A DNA stretch of 26,525 bases from a virus. The notes under the pieces are model-generated. The model was not told where the DNA came from, ran no database searches, and saw only the letters and a program-made list of their open reading frames with translations. The position numbers and the translations under genes are program-made. Shown here one piece after another: positions 1-6,895 of the stretch (positions within the stretch are counted from its first letter, which is position 1; each line of letters opens with the position of its first letter). The DNA is taken from IMG/VR virus record IMGVR_UViG_3300005581_000109, positions 1 through 26,525 of that record; one strand, 5' to 3'.

Positions 1-854
1 GCATCGGTATCTTTCAATTCGTCCCAACGTTCCAGATTAATCGAGGAAAGGCAGCAAACAAAAGATTCATCGGTCTGATTGCTCAGAAAGATTTCGGTAC
101 AAAGGTTACTATGATTGATCTTGAGACCTTTGTCCTTGTAAACCTGAGGAGCCGCATCATTGGCATTGTCGGTAAAGAAGAGGTATGGATAGCCAGATTC
201 GAAACGCTTCTTAATGACTTGACCCCAGATCTTGCGTTTATCTTTATCACCTTCGAGCATGCTTTCCATCCAAGCATTCGTAATCGTGACACCGATCGAA
301 AGATCCTGAATCGAGTTGCCTTCACCACGAATCTTTAAGAATTCCTCGATGTCTCCGTGATCGATCGGCAGATAGGCCGCAAAAGAGCCGCGGCGAACAT
401 TGCCTTGCGAGACGACATTCATCAGCTTATCATAGAGTTCCATGAAATGGACAGATCCTGTCGAGGTTCCGCCAGTCGAGATAGGAGTACCGCGTGAACG
501 AAGAGCCCCGAAATATGCCGAGGTACCACCACCGGATTTGGTCATCATTCCGATCTCGGCAAGCTTATTGCCTACAATCTCCTCGAGACGATCATCGATA
601 TAAGAACCGAAACAAGAAATTGGTAAACCTCTCTCACGACCAAAGTTACTCCAGACCGGAGAAGATAGTGAGAAGAAACCGGCATGCATGTAAGATTCAA
701 ACTTATCTGCAAATCCATCGATCTTCAAATATCGCTCTGCTGCCTCGGCAATATCACGAATTCTTTGTTCCGGGGTTTCTCCTTCAATTAAATACCCACG
801 CTCTAGGAACTTGCGCGAGTCTTTGTTCAACCAATAAATGTCCTTGTTACTCAT
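1..854 (-). CDS. nrdA: Class I ribonucleotide reductase large (alpha) subunit, N-terminal part, cut by window edge
   Basis: It reduces ribonucleoside diphosphates to deoxy forms for phage DNA synthesis, together with NrdB. The frame runs from an ATG at 854 to the window edge without a stop, about 284 residues. The first active-site cysteine lies in LPISCFGS (C81). NLCTEI near the left edge gives the Asn-Cys-Glu catalytic trio, and VCCLSSINL gives the second thiol of the redox pair. In E. coli NrdA the first thiol is residue 225, so about 140 N-terminal residues are absent here. There is therefore no room for an ATP-cone, and feedback inhibition by dATP is probably lost. The gene lies 16 bases downstream of the homing endonuclease gene, without a clear Shine-Dalgarno, and is probably transcribed from the nrdB promoter. 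Confidence 0.96.
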   Translation of the reverse strand, partial: MSNKDIYWLNKDSRKFLERGYLIEGETPEQRIRDIAEAAERYLKIDGFADKFESYMHAGFFSLSSPVWSNFGRERGLPISCFGSYIDDRLEEIVGNKLAEIGMMTKSGGGTSAYFGALRSRGTPISTGGTSTGSVHFMELYDKLMNVVSQGNVRRGSFAAYLPIDHGDIEEFLKIRGEGNSIQDLSIGVTITNAWMESMLEGDKDKRKIWGQVIKKRFESGYPYLFFTDNANDAAPQVYKDKGLKINHSNLCTEIFLSNQTDESFVCCLSSINLERWDELKDTD

Positions 855-870
855 AATCTAAAGTTATATA

Positions 871-1593
871 TCAAATTTTTGAATCTAATTTTGCTGCTCG
901 TCGGCGATCCCACGCTTCACGCATTTTTTGCTTACTTTCTTCAGATTGTTTTTTCCCATACATTGGGTTACCTTCTCCGCTAACGCGTTTACTAATCTTT
1001 TCTCGTGTTTCTTCATCAATTGGATTTTCTTTATAGTAATCTATCATAATTTGTGATTGAGCTTCACGATTTTTAGTATCGCTCCAACGTTTTTTATTAC
1101 ATTCTGATGCATGAATGCGTTGTTCTTGGCTTACCCATTCTTCATATCTTTCCCGACGAGTATTCACCATCTTTTCATATACTGCTTTACTTCTATTGCG
1201 CTTCTCGTCATTTTGAAGCTGAATAGTTTCTAACGATTTTGGTTTACTCATTTTAAATTTAGTTTTTTCATTCAAGATATATCCTCCTTTATTTCTAAAA
1301 TTAGAATTACCATTACTTTGGTTTATAAACGTATCATTGTTTTTAGCATCAATTTTATTTAGAAATCTAAATTCATAGAGTAATACATCTGCGGCGCTAT
1401 CAAAGAATTTTATTCGAAGAATTTCAAAAGAAGTTATGCCATCCAATTTAATTAAGTTTTTAACTATTTTGGATGATGTCTGATATCCACCTTTAGTCAT
1501 AAAATTAGAAAAATTGGCATTTGAATACTTACAACCAGCATAATATCGTTGAGAAGGTATATGTTTAATAATATAAAAATATGGGTTTTGCAT
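871..1593 (-). CDS. GIY-YIG homing endonuclease (Seg-like) with NUMOD3 motif, between nrdB and nrdA
   Basis: This is a free-standing DNA endonuclease of the kind that spreads by cutting intron-less or gene-less alleles. The N-terminus carries a divergent GIY-YIG core (FYIIKHIPSQRYYAGCKY). The C-terminus holds a NUMOD3-type DNA-binding module (GEGNPMYGKKQSEESKQKMR) after a basic helical region. I chose the ATG at 1593 because the motif begins directly after it. The open frame extends back to 1686, but that part overlaps the nrdB end in another frame. It has no good ribosome-binding site; a GAGG lies about 22 bases upstream. The gene is markedly AT-rich compared with nrdA and nrdB, which fits transfer. 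It sits exactly between two subunits of one enzyme, and T4 also has homing genes in its nrd genes. Confidence 0.88.
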   Translation of the reverse strand: MQNPYFYIIKHIPSQRYYAGCKYSNANFSNFMTKGGYQTSSKIVKNLIKLDGITSFEILRIKFFDSAADVLLYEFRFLNKIDAKNNDTFINQSNGNSNFRNKGGYILNEKTKFKMSKPKSLETIQLQNDEKRNRSKAVYEKMVNTRRERYEEWVSQEQRIHASECNKKRWSDTKNREAQSQIMIDYYKENPIDEETREKISKRVSGEGNPMYGKKQSEESKQKMREAWDRRRAAKLDSKI

Positions 1594-1630
1594 ATTCTTA
1601 TTTTTAATACACGCTACCTCATGAGTATAT

Positions 1631-2626
1631 TTAATCGCCGAATAAATCTTCTTCTCCAAATGATTGATTCTTCTTAGCGTACTCAACTGGTCTAGATGAG
1701 AAAAAGTCGGTCATATTATTTCCGAGCAGTTCTTCGTCAAACCACACGGTCTTCGAGAGCAATTCTTGATCCACGTCGGTGAATGGCAAAGGCATCGAGA
1801 TTTGTTTCATCGACTCGTTGATACGATTCTTGATGAACTCTTTTAGGATGGGTGCCGACAATGATTTCTCATCGATACCGTTTACCATCCAATCTACGAT
1901 CTTACTCTCGGCCAAGAAAGCCTCTTGCGCCGCACCTTGAATACGCTGCTCGAGTTCGGCATCAAACAATTCAGGATGCTCTTGGCGAATAGTATTGATG
2001 ATCTGAATACCAACTAAGGCATGAATGTTTTCTTCATTGCGAGTGTATTTCACTTGCTGATCTGTATCCTTCATCACGTTCTTAAATCGAGCAAAGTGAT
2101 TGATGATGTAAAACTGAGAGAAGAGCGAAACGTTCTCGACGAAGAGAGTAAAGAGAATGATCGCGTATAGGTATTGCTTCTTCGAATCCTTATAGAAGCG
2201 ATGAGTATACTTACGAAGGTACTTGACTCGACCTTGAATCCATTCGAGCTTAAGATTCTCCTCGAAGATGTCCTCTAATTCCAGGACAGAGAGGAGACGC
2301 TCATATGCATTGTTATGAATCACCTCGGTATTTGCCATGACATAGCCAAGATCCTGAAGTGTCGGATGAGGAAGGTTCTCGCCAAGTTTAGCCCAGAAAG
2401 TTTTCACTGCCACTTCGATTTGACCGATGGCGGAGAGGGTACGCACAACGATCTCGCGTTCTTGATCGTTGAGTTCTACCTTAAATTGCTGGATGTCACT
2501 CTTGAAATTAAATTCTTTGTCGGTCCAAAAACCATCGTGCATGGCCTGAATGAACTGCTCGGCCCAAGGGTAACGATTTGGCTTTCTACTGATCTGCTCT
2601 TCGAATATGCTGTATTGGTTGTTCAT
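1631..2626 (-). CDS. nrdB: Class I ribonucleotide reductase small (beta) subunit
   Basis: A 331-residue radical-generating subunit with a di-metal site. The ligands are visible: TEVIH supplies Glu and His, VENVSLF supplies Glu, and EENIH supplies Glu and His. The Tyr four residues after the first His (EVIHNNAY) matches the radical Tyr122 of E. coli. The first ligand, Asp84 in E. coli, appears to be Glu (in GQIEVAV). The T4 protein has the E. coli-like form there, so this subunit belongs to a different NrdB branch. The acidic C-terminal tail (SFGEEDLFGD) would dock into NrdA. A promoter (TTTACT, 16 bases, TATAAT) lies upstream, with a small hairpin in the leader. It heads a nrdB, endonuclease, nrdA transcription unit. 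Confidence 0.96.
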   Translation of the reverse strand: MNNQYSIFEEQISRKPNRYPWAEQFIQAMHDGFWTDKEFNFKSDIQQFKVELNDQEREIVVRTLSAIGQIEVAVKTFWAKLGENLPHPTLQDLGYVMANTEVIHNNAYERLLSVLELEDIFEENLKLEWIQGRVKYLRKYTHRFYKDSKKQYLYAIILFTLFVENVSLFSQFYIINHFARFKNVMKDTDQQVKYTRNEENIHALVGIQIINTIRQEHPELFDAELEQRIQGAAQEAFLAESKIVDWMVNGIDEKSLSAPILKEFIKNRINESMKQISMPLPFTDVDQELLSKTVWFDEELLGNNMTDFFSSRPVEYAKKNQSFGEEDLFGD

Positions 2627-2648
2627 GTCTTTGATGGTTAAAAATCTC

Positions 2649-2668
2649 GTTGCTATAGAGGCAGCAAC
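2649..2668 (-). promoter_or_regulatory. Small hairpin in the nrdB leader
   Basis: Inverted repeat GTTGCT / AGCAAC with an 8-base loop lies between the nrdB promoter and its start codon. It would form a 6-bp stem in the mRNA leader about 22 bases before the ATG. It has no U run, so it is not a terminator. It could modulate translation or stability, but that is inference. Confidence 0.35.
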
Positions 2669-2675
2669 AGGCCTA

Positions 2676-2703
2676 ATTATACACTAAAAATCACACAAGT
2701 AAA
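2676..2703 (-). promoter_or_regulatory. Early-type promoter for nrdB
   Basis: Reading leftward: TTTACT (2703-2698), a 16-base spacer, then TATAAT (2681-2676) preceded by AGTG. It is a near-consensus sigma70-like promoter resembling T4 early promoters and matches the other promoters of this window. Confidence 0.75.
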
Positions 2704-2725
2704 TACTTTTTACTCAGAAAATGAT

Positions 2726-3055
2726 TTAGGCCGCATCCTCACTAAGGGGACGGGCACGGATCATCTTCATTGCCCCAGTTTCGGCATCTCGAAGGACGAT
2801 CTTGGTCTTGCCGTCACGATTCTTGGCAAACTGATAGAGCTCATTCTGCTTCTCGTCATTCAGATCGAGAAACTTACTCCAGCGCTCAAACTTAGAGCGA
2901 CCAGGCATGAAACGACGAAAAACATCGGATGGAAGATCGAATATAGACTGCTTCGAACCTGAAGGCTTGATGCCCTTAAACTTTGGTCCTCCTGTCGGTG
3001 GAGTCGCCACCGAACCAGTACTCGTTCCCGCTCCTTCTCCGTCTTCGTTCTTCAT
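2726..3055 (-). CDS. Conserved T4-superfamily hypothetical protein with disordered N-terminus
   Basis: A 109-residue protein. The first 35 residues are Gly/Ser/Thr/Pro-rich and probably disordered. The rest is a compact basic domain (FDLPSDVFRRFMPGRSKFER) ending in a likely beta segment (KTKIVLRDAETGAMK). I believe similar proteins recur in T4-like phages, especially marine ones, but I know no function. A consensus late promoter TATAAATA ends 5 bases before the ATG, so the gene is late and the message would be leaderless. It is the last gene of the leftward virion-type block. A structural or packaging role would fit the context, but the sequence does not show it. Confidence 0.8.
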   Translation of the reverse strand: MKNEDGEGAGTSTGSVATPPTGGPKFKGIKPSGSKQSIFDLPSDVFRRFMPGRSKFERWSKFLDLNDEKQNELYQFAKNRDGKTKIVLRDAETGAMKMIRARPLSEDAA

Positions 3056-3060
3056 GACGA

Positions 3061-3068
3061 TATTTATA
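3061..3068 (-). promoter_or_regulatory. T4-type late promoter TATAAATA before the 2726-3055 gene
   Basis: A perfect TATAAATA read leftward, five bases (TCGTC) from the ATG at 3055. With usual T4 spacing the +1 base is the A of the start codon. It overlaps the stop codon of the upstream gene. Confidence 0.7.
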
Positions 3069-3432
3069 TAGACTGAAGTTTCTTTACGACAAAAAGATCC
3101 ACCGGAATATCCACATACTCATCCTCAGGCAAATAGTTCAGATACAAAAGAAAGGTTTTGAGAGCAGGCCACATTGCCTCGTCTATTCGATGAAAGCACA
3201 TGGTTCGGGCTGCCTCGATATAGAAGATGTTATGGATCGTGATCAGATGATTCAGGATGAGCCTCTCTTGCAGCTCCTTCTTTTCCTTATACCGACCGAA
3301 TAATCTCTTTAGGTACTTGAACTTCGACAGATCATCATAGAATTCCTGGATGTCGATACATCTAGGATTGTTATAATGCTTAGCCGCATACAGCTCAAAG
3401 TTTCGATCGGTTAACTCGTCGATGAGTTGCAT
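3064..3432 (-). CDS. Conserved phage protein of unknown function, helical
   Basis: 122 residues, mostly predicted helix, with no catalytic motif that I recognise. The central part (FYDDLSKFKYLKRLFGRY, then LILNHLITIHNIF) is the type of sequence I associate with a small conserved family in T4-like phages of unknown function. Its ATG at 3432 follows the stop of the upstream CTS-bearing gene by a single base, so the two are probably co-translated. Two Cys and several His residues occur, but not in a metal-binding arrangement. It is part of the late virion-type block by position. Confidence 0.8.
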   Translation of the reverse strand: MQLIDELTDRNFELYAAKHYNNPRCIDIQEFYDDLSKFKYLKRLFGRYKEKKELQERLILNHLITIHNIFYIEAARTMCFHRIDEAMWPALKTFLLYLNYLPEDEYVDIPVDLFVVKKLQSI

Positions 3433-3433
3433 A

Positions 3434-3745
3434 TTATTTTAGCAGATCACTAACACTTTTTCCTTTTTCCCAGAACTTGCAGCTCCAGTAGTTGGCTTTC
3501 CACTTGGGTCCGGGATCGGTATCACAACCGTGTCTTGCTCTATAACTCTTGAGGCGAGCCGGATCATCTCGCTTGATCTCCATATTCGGATCGCCAAATC
3601 CTAGCTTAATCACGTTGCCCTTTTCGTTCTTGACATAGACATAAAACTTATGCTTTTCGTCGTCAGAACGAAAGGGATTATTCAACGTGACTTGCTTGCC
3701 GTCATACTCGGCTGCTTCAGCTATATATTCTCCAAATGATTTCAT
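3434..3745 (-). CDS. Putative head-packaged protein with T4-like capsid-targeting N-terminus
   Basis: 103 residues from the ATG at 3745; a GTG at 3766 is a possible longer start. The N-terminus MKSFGEYIAEA is nearly the same as the capsid-targeting sequence of T4 internal protein III (MKTYQEFIAEA). In T4 the prohead protease gp21 removes this peptide after I-x-E. The remaining body (LNNPFR, FYVYVKNEKGNVIKLGFG, MEIKRDDPARLKSYRARH, KANYWSCKFW) is a domain I associate with T4-like phages, often inside virion proteins; its function is unknown to me. A GGAGG lies 14 bases before the chosen ATG. I infer it is cut by the phage protease and packaged in the head. Confidence 0.82.
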   Translation of the reverse strand: MKSFGEYIAEAAEYDGKQVTLNNPFRSDDEKHKFYVYVKNEKGNVIKLGFGDPNMEIKRDDPARLKSYRARHGCDTDPGPKWKANYWSCKFWEKGKSVSDLLK

Positions 3746-3806
3746 TTTTTGGTTTACAACCTCCACAGTTTTGGTATAATTCTACTAGATTCGACGATAC
3801 AAACTA

Positions 3807-5783
3807 TCAAGGATAATTTTGGATGCCTTCTTCTTCTTGTTTCTTGTTGGCCTTAAGAAACGTTGCATATTCTTCCTTGATTTGAAGAATCGACTTGCCG
3901 ACCACTGAATAGTTTTTGACGAAGTCTTCAAGTTTACCAGAACCATCTGATCTGAGTGCAAGCTGAGCAATCTTAAGATCACGTGCCTCAGTGAAGCTTT
4001 CATTCATGCGACTCAGACGATCAAGGACAAAATCTTTGCTTCCCATCTTTCGTTGGTTGAAAGCAATCTTTGTGACTGGAAGGTCCTTTGACTTGAACTC
4101 AATGGACGTACTAGAGATTGACTTGATAACACCGAAGTTAGTCTTATCACCGACACTGTACTTGGCAACGCGAGCCTTGATTTCTTCTACACCTTCTTCA
4201 AGATCTTCAACTTCTTCAAACAATGACAGCTTGCCGATAGGCACGCTCACTTCGTCTCCGCCATCATTGAGCTTGACATCAATAATTTCTTTATCACTGC
4301 TGACGTTAGTAACTTTACCAACTTTGCCATTGCGAAGAGTAACACGAACACCAATCTTGATCTCATCGGCCTTTGATTCATTCTGAATTGCCTTGGTCAC
4401 CGTCTTGCGACGATTCTTAAGGTACTCATCTGATTCATCAGAGTCGCCATCATTATCGACGTCGTCGTCTTCTTTACCAACAGGGTCGAGGGCTTCGGTC
4501 TTGCAAGTACCTTCACCTTCGGCTTTTTCCTTTTTCTTCTTGGCTTCTTGGTCTTCGATAGCATCTTCAAGATCATCGATAGCACAATCAGTGGTTTTTT
4601 GCTCGGTGAGAGGCGTAACATGTCTGAAACTACTTGTTTCAGTTCTACCTGACAATGAACTCTTATACTTTACGGTATATTCTTTTGCTATATCGCCAGC
4701 ATGGACACTTTGTTCTGTATCGGCAATCTTAACGATTGTTCCTTTAGCTGTAACCTCAGGTCGGGTTGTTTTACCTGTTGACCAATCAGTAGTACCACTA
4801 CTAATCGTCACTCTTACTGAATCTCCTACTTTAAGATCAGCCACCTTTTTTCCTTCAGTGACAGGAATCTCACCTTCACGATCAAAGTTAAGGCTAACCG
4901 AGCCTTCGTTCTTTTTACGACTCTTCATTAAAAGTTCAAATGTGCGACCTTCATATCCATTGGAAGACCATGTTTTCAACTCATCTTTCGTCATGAGCTT
5001 GCAGATCTGTTCGATTGCTTTAAAGTCTTGATTGGAAAGATATTTCTCAATCTGCGATCCGGTAATTTTGGTAATAGTTGATGTATTCATATTTTCTTGG
5101 ATTTCTTCGAGCTCGACTGACTCGTTCTTTTTGGCCTTATCTCTGGCATCCACATATGCGTCATAGACATCGTCGGCTCTATCATTCAACGTTCTCACTG
5201 CAGTGTAATAGGTCTCAAGTGAGTCATCATCAAGGTTGCGTTCTTTTGCTTTTTTATATTTTTCTTCTGCCTCATCGGCTTGTCTACGCAGAAACTTATA
5301 TTTGGTATGCAATGTTTCCATATAGCCAGCATTTTCTTCAAGATCGCTAACTACTCCTTCTTTCATTACGCCATATTCAACTCTATTACCTCTGATATGT
5401 TGCCAACTTCCGTCAGCATAATTAACAACATACACGGATGCAAATGACCCATCCGGTTTTACACTTCCAAGAACATTTTTAATTTTCTTTTTAATACTCT
5501 TTAAGTATGGAACTTTTTGAATATCAGAAGAACTCATCTGTTTATAATCATTATTTTGAAGTTCATGGCGCAACATTCCTTGTGCACCACTTTGACTTAT
5601 AGCTTCTTCAAGCTCAACAGACTCATTCTTCTGAGCCGCATAGTAGGCACCAAGTGCCATCATGATGCGTTCATCCTTGGTCTTGCCGTCAAATCGAGCA
5701 TCATCGCTGTTGACGAAGTCTTCGATCCAATCCTTTGCCGGAGCAGAGGCACCCAGTTTTTCATTGATTTGTTCTTGATTCAT
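3807..5783 (-). CDS. Large modular acidic protein, candidate processed virion/head-core polyprotein
   Basis: 658 residues built from segments joined by short acidic linkers: NESVELEE occurs twice (near residues 54 and 218), and DLEEN, DLEEG and FTEA occur elsewhere. These linkers resemble the (L/I)xE sites of the T4 prohead protease. Modules include an N-terminal domain (SAPAKDWIEDFVNSDDARF) that I associate with T4-like virion proteins and a coiled coil (about 150-215). They also include two small beta, SH3/KOW-like segments (KVGDSVRV, about 315-390; GVRVTLRNGKVGKV, about 475-520) and an EF-hand/dockerin-like loop (DVDNDGDSDESD, about 440). The middle and early parts look AT-richer than the flanks, suggesting mosaic insertion. 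A late-type AATAAATA lies 9 bases before the ATG. A role in the head core or as injected protein is inferred. Confidence 0.85.
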   Translation of the reverse strand: MNQEQINEKLGASAPAKDWIEDFVNSDDARFDGKTKDERIMMALGAYYAAQKNESVELEEAISQSGAQGMLRHELQNNDYKQMSSSDIQKVPYLKSIKKKIKNVLGSVKPDGSFASVYVVNYADGSWQHIRGNRVEYGVMKEGVVSDLEENAGYMETLHTKYKFLRRQADEAEEKYKKAKERNLDDDSLETYYTAVRTLNDRADDVYDAYVDARDKAKKNESVELEEIQENMNTSTITKITGSQIEKYLSNQDFKAIEQICKLMTKDELKTWSSNGYEGRTFELLMKSRKKNEGSVSLNFDREGEIPVTEGKKVADLKVGDSVRVTISSGTTDWSTGKTTRPEVTAKGTIVKIADTEQSVHAGDIAKEYTVKYKSSLSGRTETSSFRHVTPLTEQKTTDCAIDDLEDAIEDQEAKKKKEKAEGEGTCKTEALDPVGKEDDDVDNDGDSDESDEYLKNRRKTVTKAIQNESKADEIKIGVRVTLRNGKVGKVTNVSSDKEIIDVKLNDGGDEVSVPIGKLSLFEEVEDLEEGVEEIKARVAKYSVGDKTNFGVIKSISSTSIEFKSKDLPVTKIAFNQRKMGSKDFVLDRLSRMNESFTEARDLKIAQLALRSDGSGKLEDFVKNYSVVGKSILQIKEEYATFLKANKKQEEEGIQNYP

Positions 5784-5792
5784 ATCTGTATC

Positions 5793-5800
5793 TATTTATT
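5793..5800 (-). promoter_or_regulatory. Late-type promoter variant AATAAATA
   Basis: AATAAATA read leftward, 9 bases before the ATG of the long modular gene. The following bases GATAC match those after the TATAAATA at 6888-6895. It has one mismatch from the T4 late consensus. Confidence 0.5.
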
Positions 5801-6623
5801 AAATTTTCTCTACTGCATTGAGCCATTTGCGATATGACTTGCCATCGCTGGCCTCGACGATGATATAGTTTGGTCCACACTTTGAAATGGTTCCGCTGAG
5901 ATCCGTTCCGATGATATTGACTCGATCATTGACCGAGAATAGTTCTCCGTGAACATATGCCTCACGCGTCTCGGATATAGTCTCGAGCTGGATATGTTTG
6001 CGAAAGCTGTAGGACTCTTTAAGCCCCATTCCGGCACGCACTGCGTTGAACAGTTCACGCACCTCGCCGAATCCCTTTGGAACTCCTTTGGCAAAAGATT
6101 CTAAATCGTTCGCTTTTGCTGCATCGCGCATCTTAGTCGAACTCATTCCCTCGGCTCCATCGGAATCGGGATCGCGTTGATTGTTACTGACAACGTTGAT
6201 GCCATCCGAGAATTCGTAGGTACCATGAGAGGCATGAACTCCATTGTAGCGATTTAAGAGCGTCTCAAATTCCTTGACGCGATCGCTACCACAAACCAAT
6301 GTGAGCTTGGTGAATCCTTGTTTGTTCAACTTGACCGCCGCGTCCAACACAGTTTTGATGTGCTTATCCTCGATGATGTTGCGACCATACTTAGGAAAGA
6401 TCTTGCGCAAGAATTTGATCTTATCTTCGTAAGAAAGAGGGTTCTTCTTAGGATCATGTGTCTGCGAGGCAAAGATCGCATATTTTTTACCTTGAGCTTC
6501 CTTTACGACCTTCTGAAAGAGTGTCTCGTGACCGATATTCGGCGGCTGGAATCTACCAAAGGTAATCACGATCTCATTGATGCGTGATTCGGTAAATGTC
6601 TTAAATGATTTCAATTGTCCCAT
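5799..6623 (-). CDS. NMNAT/cytidylyltransferase-family nucleotidyltransferase with CTS-like N-terminus and C-terminal KOW-like domain
   Basis: 274 residues. The HIGH-superfamily nucleotide-binding motif is GRFQPPNIGH (residues 23-32) and the second motif is SSTKMR (161-166). Together they place it with NMN adenylyltransferases and cytidylyltransferases, which join NTPs to phosphate-bearing substrates. The start MGQLKSFKTFTESRINE precedes the fold and ends in I-N-E, like a T4 capsid-targeting peptide. A second copy-like stretch (SFRKHIQLETISE, about 206-218) separates the catalytic domain from a small beta domain (HGELFSVNDRVNIIG) that resembles those in the downstream 658-residue protein. The substrate cannot be read; NAD metabolism is possible. 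TATAAATT lies 5 bases before the ATG. Confidence 0.85.
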   Translation of the reverse strand: MGQLKSFKTFTESRINEIVITFGRFQPPNIGHETLFQKVVKEAQGKKYAIFASQTHDPKKNPLSYEDKIKFLRKIFPKYGRNIIEDKHIKTVLDAAVKLNKQGFTKLTLVCGSDRVKEFETLLNRYNGVHASHGTYEFSDGINVVSNNQRDPDSDGAEGMSSTKMRDAAKANDLESFAKGVPKGFGEVRELFNAVRAGMGLKESYSFRKHIQLETISETREAYVHGELFSVNDRVNIIGTDLSGTISKCGPNYIIVEASDGKSYRKWLNAVEKI

Positions 6624-6628
6624 ACACT

Positions 6629-6636
6629 AATTTATA
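6629..6636 (-). promoter_or_regulatory. Late-type promoter variant TATAAATT
   Basis: TATAAATT read leftward, followed by five bases (AGTGT) and the ATG at 6623. It is one base from consensus and predicts transcription starting at the start codon. Confidence 0.55.
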
Positions 6637-6644
6637 TCGGCAAA

Positions 6645-6875
6645 TTACTGACCGTAACCCACAGGATTACTGAATCTTTTAATCACATCCTCGGCAGTCT
6701 CGGCATTCGGGCTCATTTCTTTCTCATCAAGCTTATCGGCACCGCTCGAACCTTGCTGACGTTGCCAGGCATAATACGATAACAAGCCATCAGGATCGTA
6801 TTTTGGATCGGTTTTATGCGAGAATGTGTAGTCTACGACATTAAAGTCCTTGAATGATAGAGGTTTATTGCTCAT
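6645..6875 (-). CDS. Small late protein with SFKDF N-terminal motif
   Basis: 76 residues with no recognised domain. It begins MSNKPLSFKDFNVVDY, sharing the S-F-K-x-F pattern of its neighbours but lacking the Glu that would make a prohead-protease site. It has a Tyr/Trp-containing middle (GLLSYYAWQRQQ) and an acidic tail. A perfect late promoter TATAAATA is 12 bases upstream of the ATG. It lies between two nucleotidyltransferase-like genes, so it may be a partner or another packaged protein; this is inferred from position only. Confidence 0.75.
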   Translation of the reverse strand: MSNKPLSFKDFNVVDYTFSHKTDPKYDPDGLLSYYAWQRQQGSSGADKLDEKEMSPNAETAEDVIKRFSNPVGYGQ

Positions 6876-6887
6876 ATAGTGTGTATC

Positions 6888-6895
6888 TATTTATA
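6888..6895 (-). promoter_or_regulatory. T4-type late promoter TATAAATA
   Basis: A perfect TATAAATA read leftward, 12 bases before the ATG at 6875. No Shine-Dalgarno lies between them; the leader would be only about 7 bases. Confidence 0.7.

Noticed and set aside
494-856. A 120-codon open frame on the plus strand
   Set aside because: It is antisense to the well-supported nrdA frame, and its translation has no recognisable fold.
3774-3790. TAGAAT-like box upstream of the 3434-3745 gene
   Set aside because: No -35 element at 16-18 bases was found, unlike the seven accepted promoters.
4555-4580. DDLEDAIED as another prohead-protease site in the modular protein
   Set aside because: The residue at the cut position would be Asp, not Glu, so it does not fit (L/I)-x-E.
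4393-5031. A 212-codon Ser/Leu-rich open frame on the plus strand
   Set aside because: It is the mirror of the acidic, Lys-rich modular gene on the minus strand; Ser/Leu richness is what antisense of such sequence gives.
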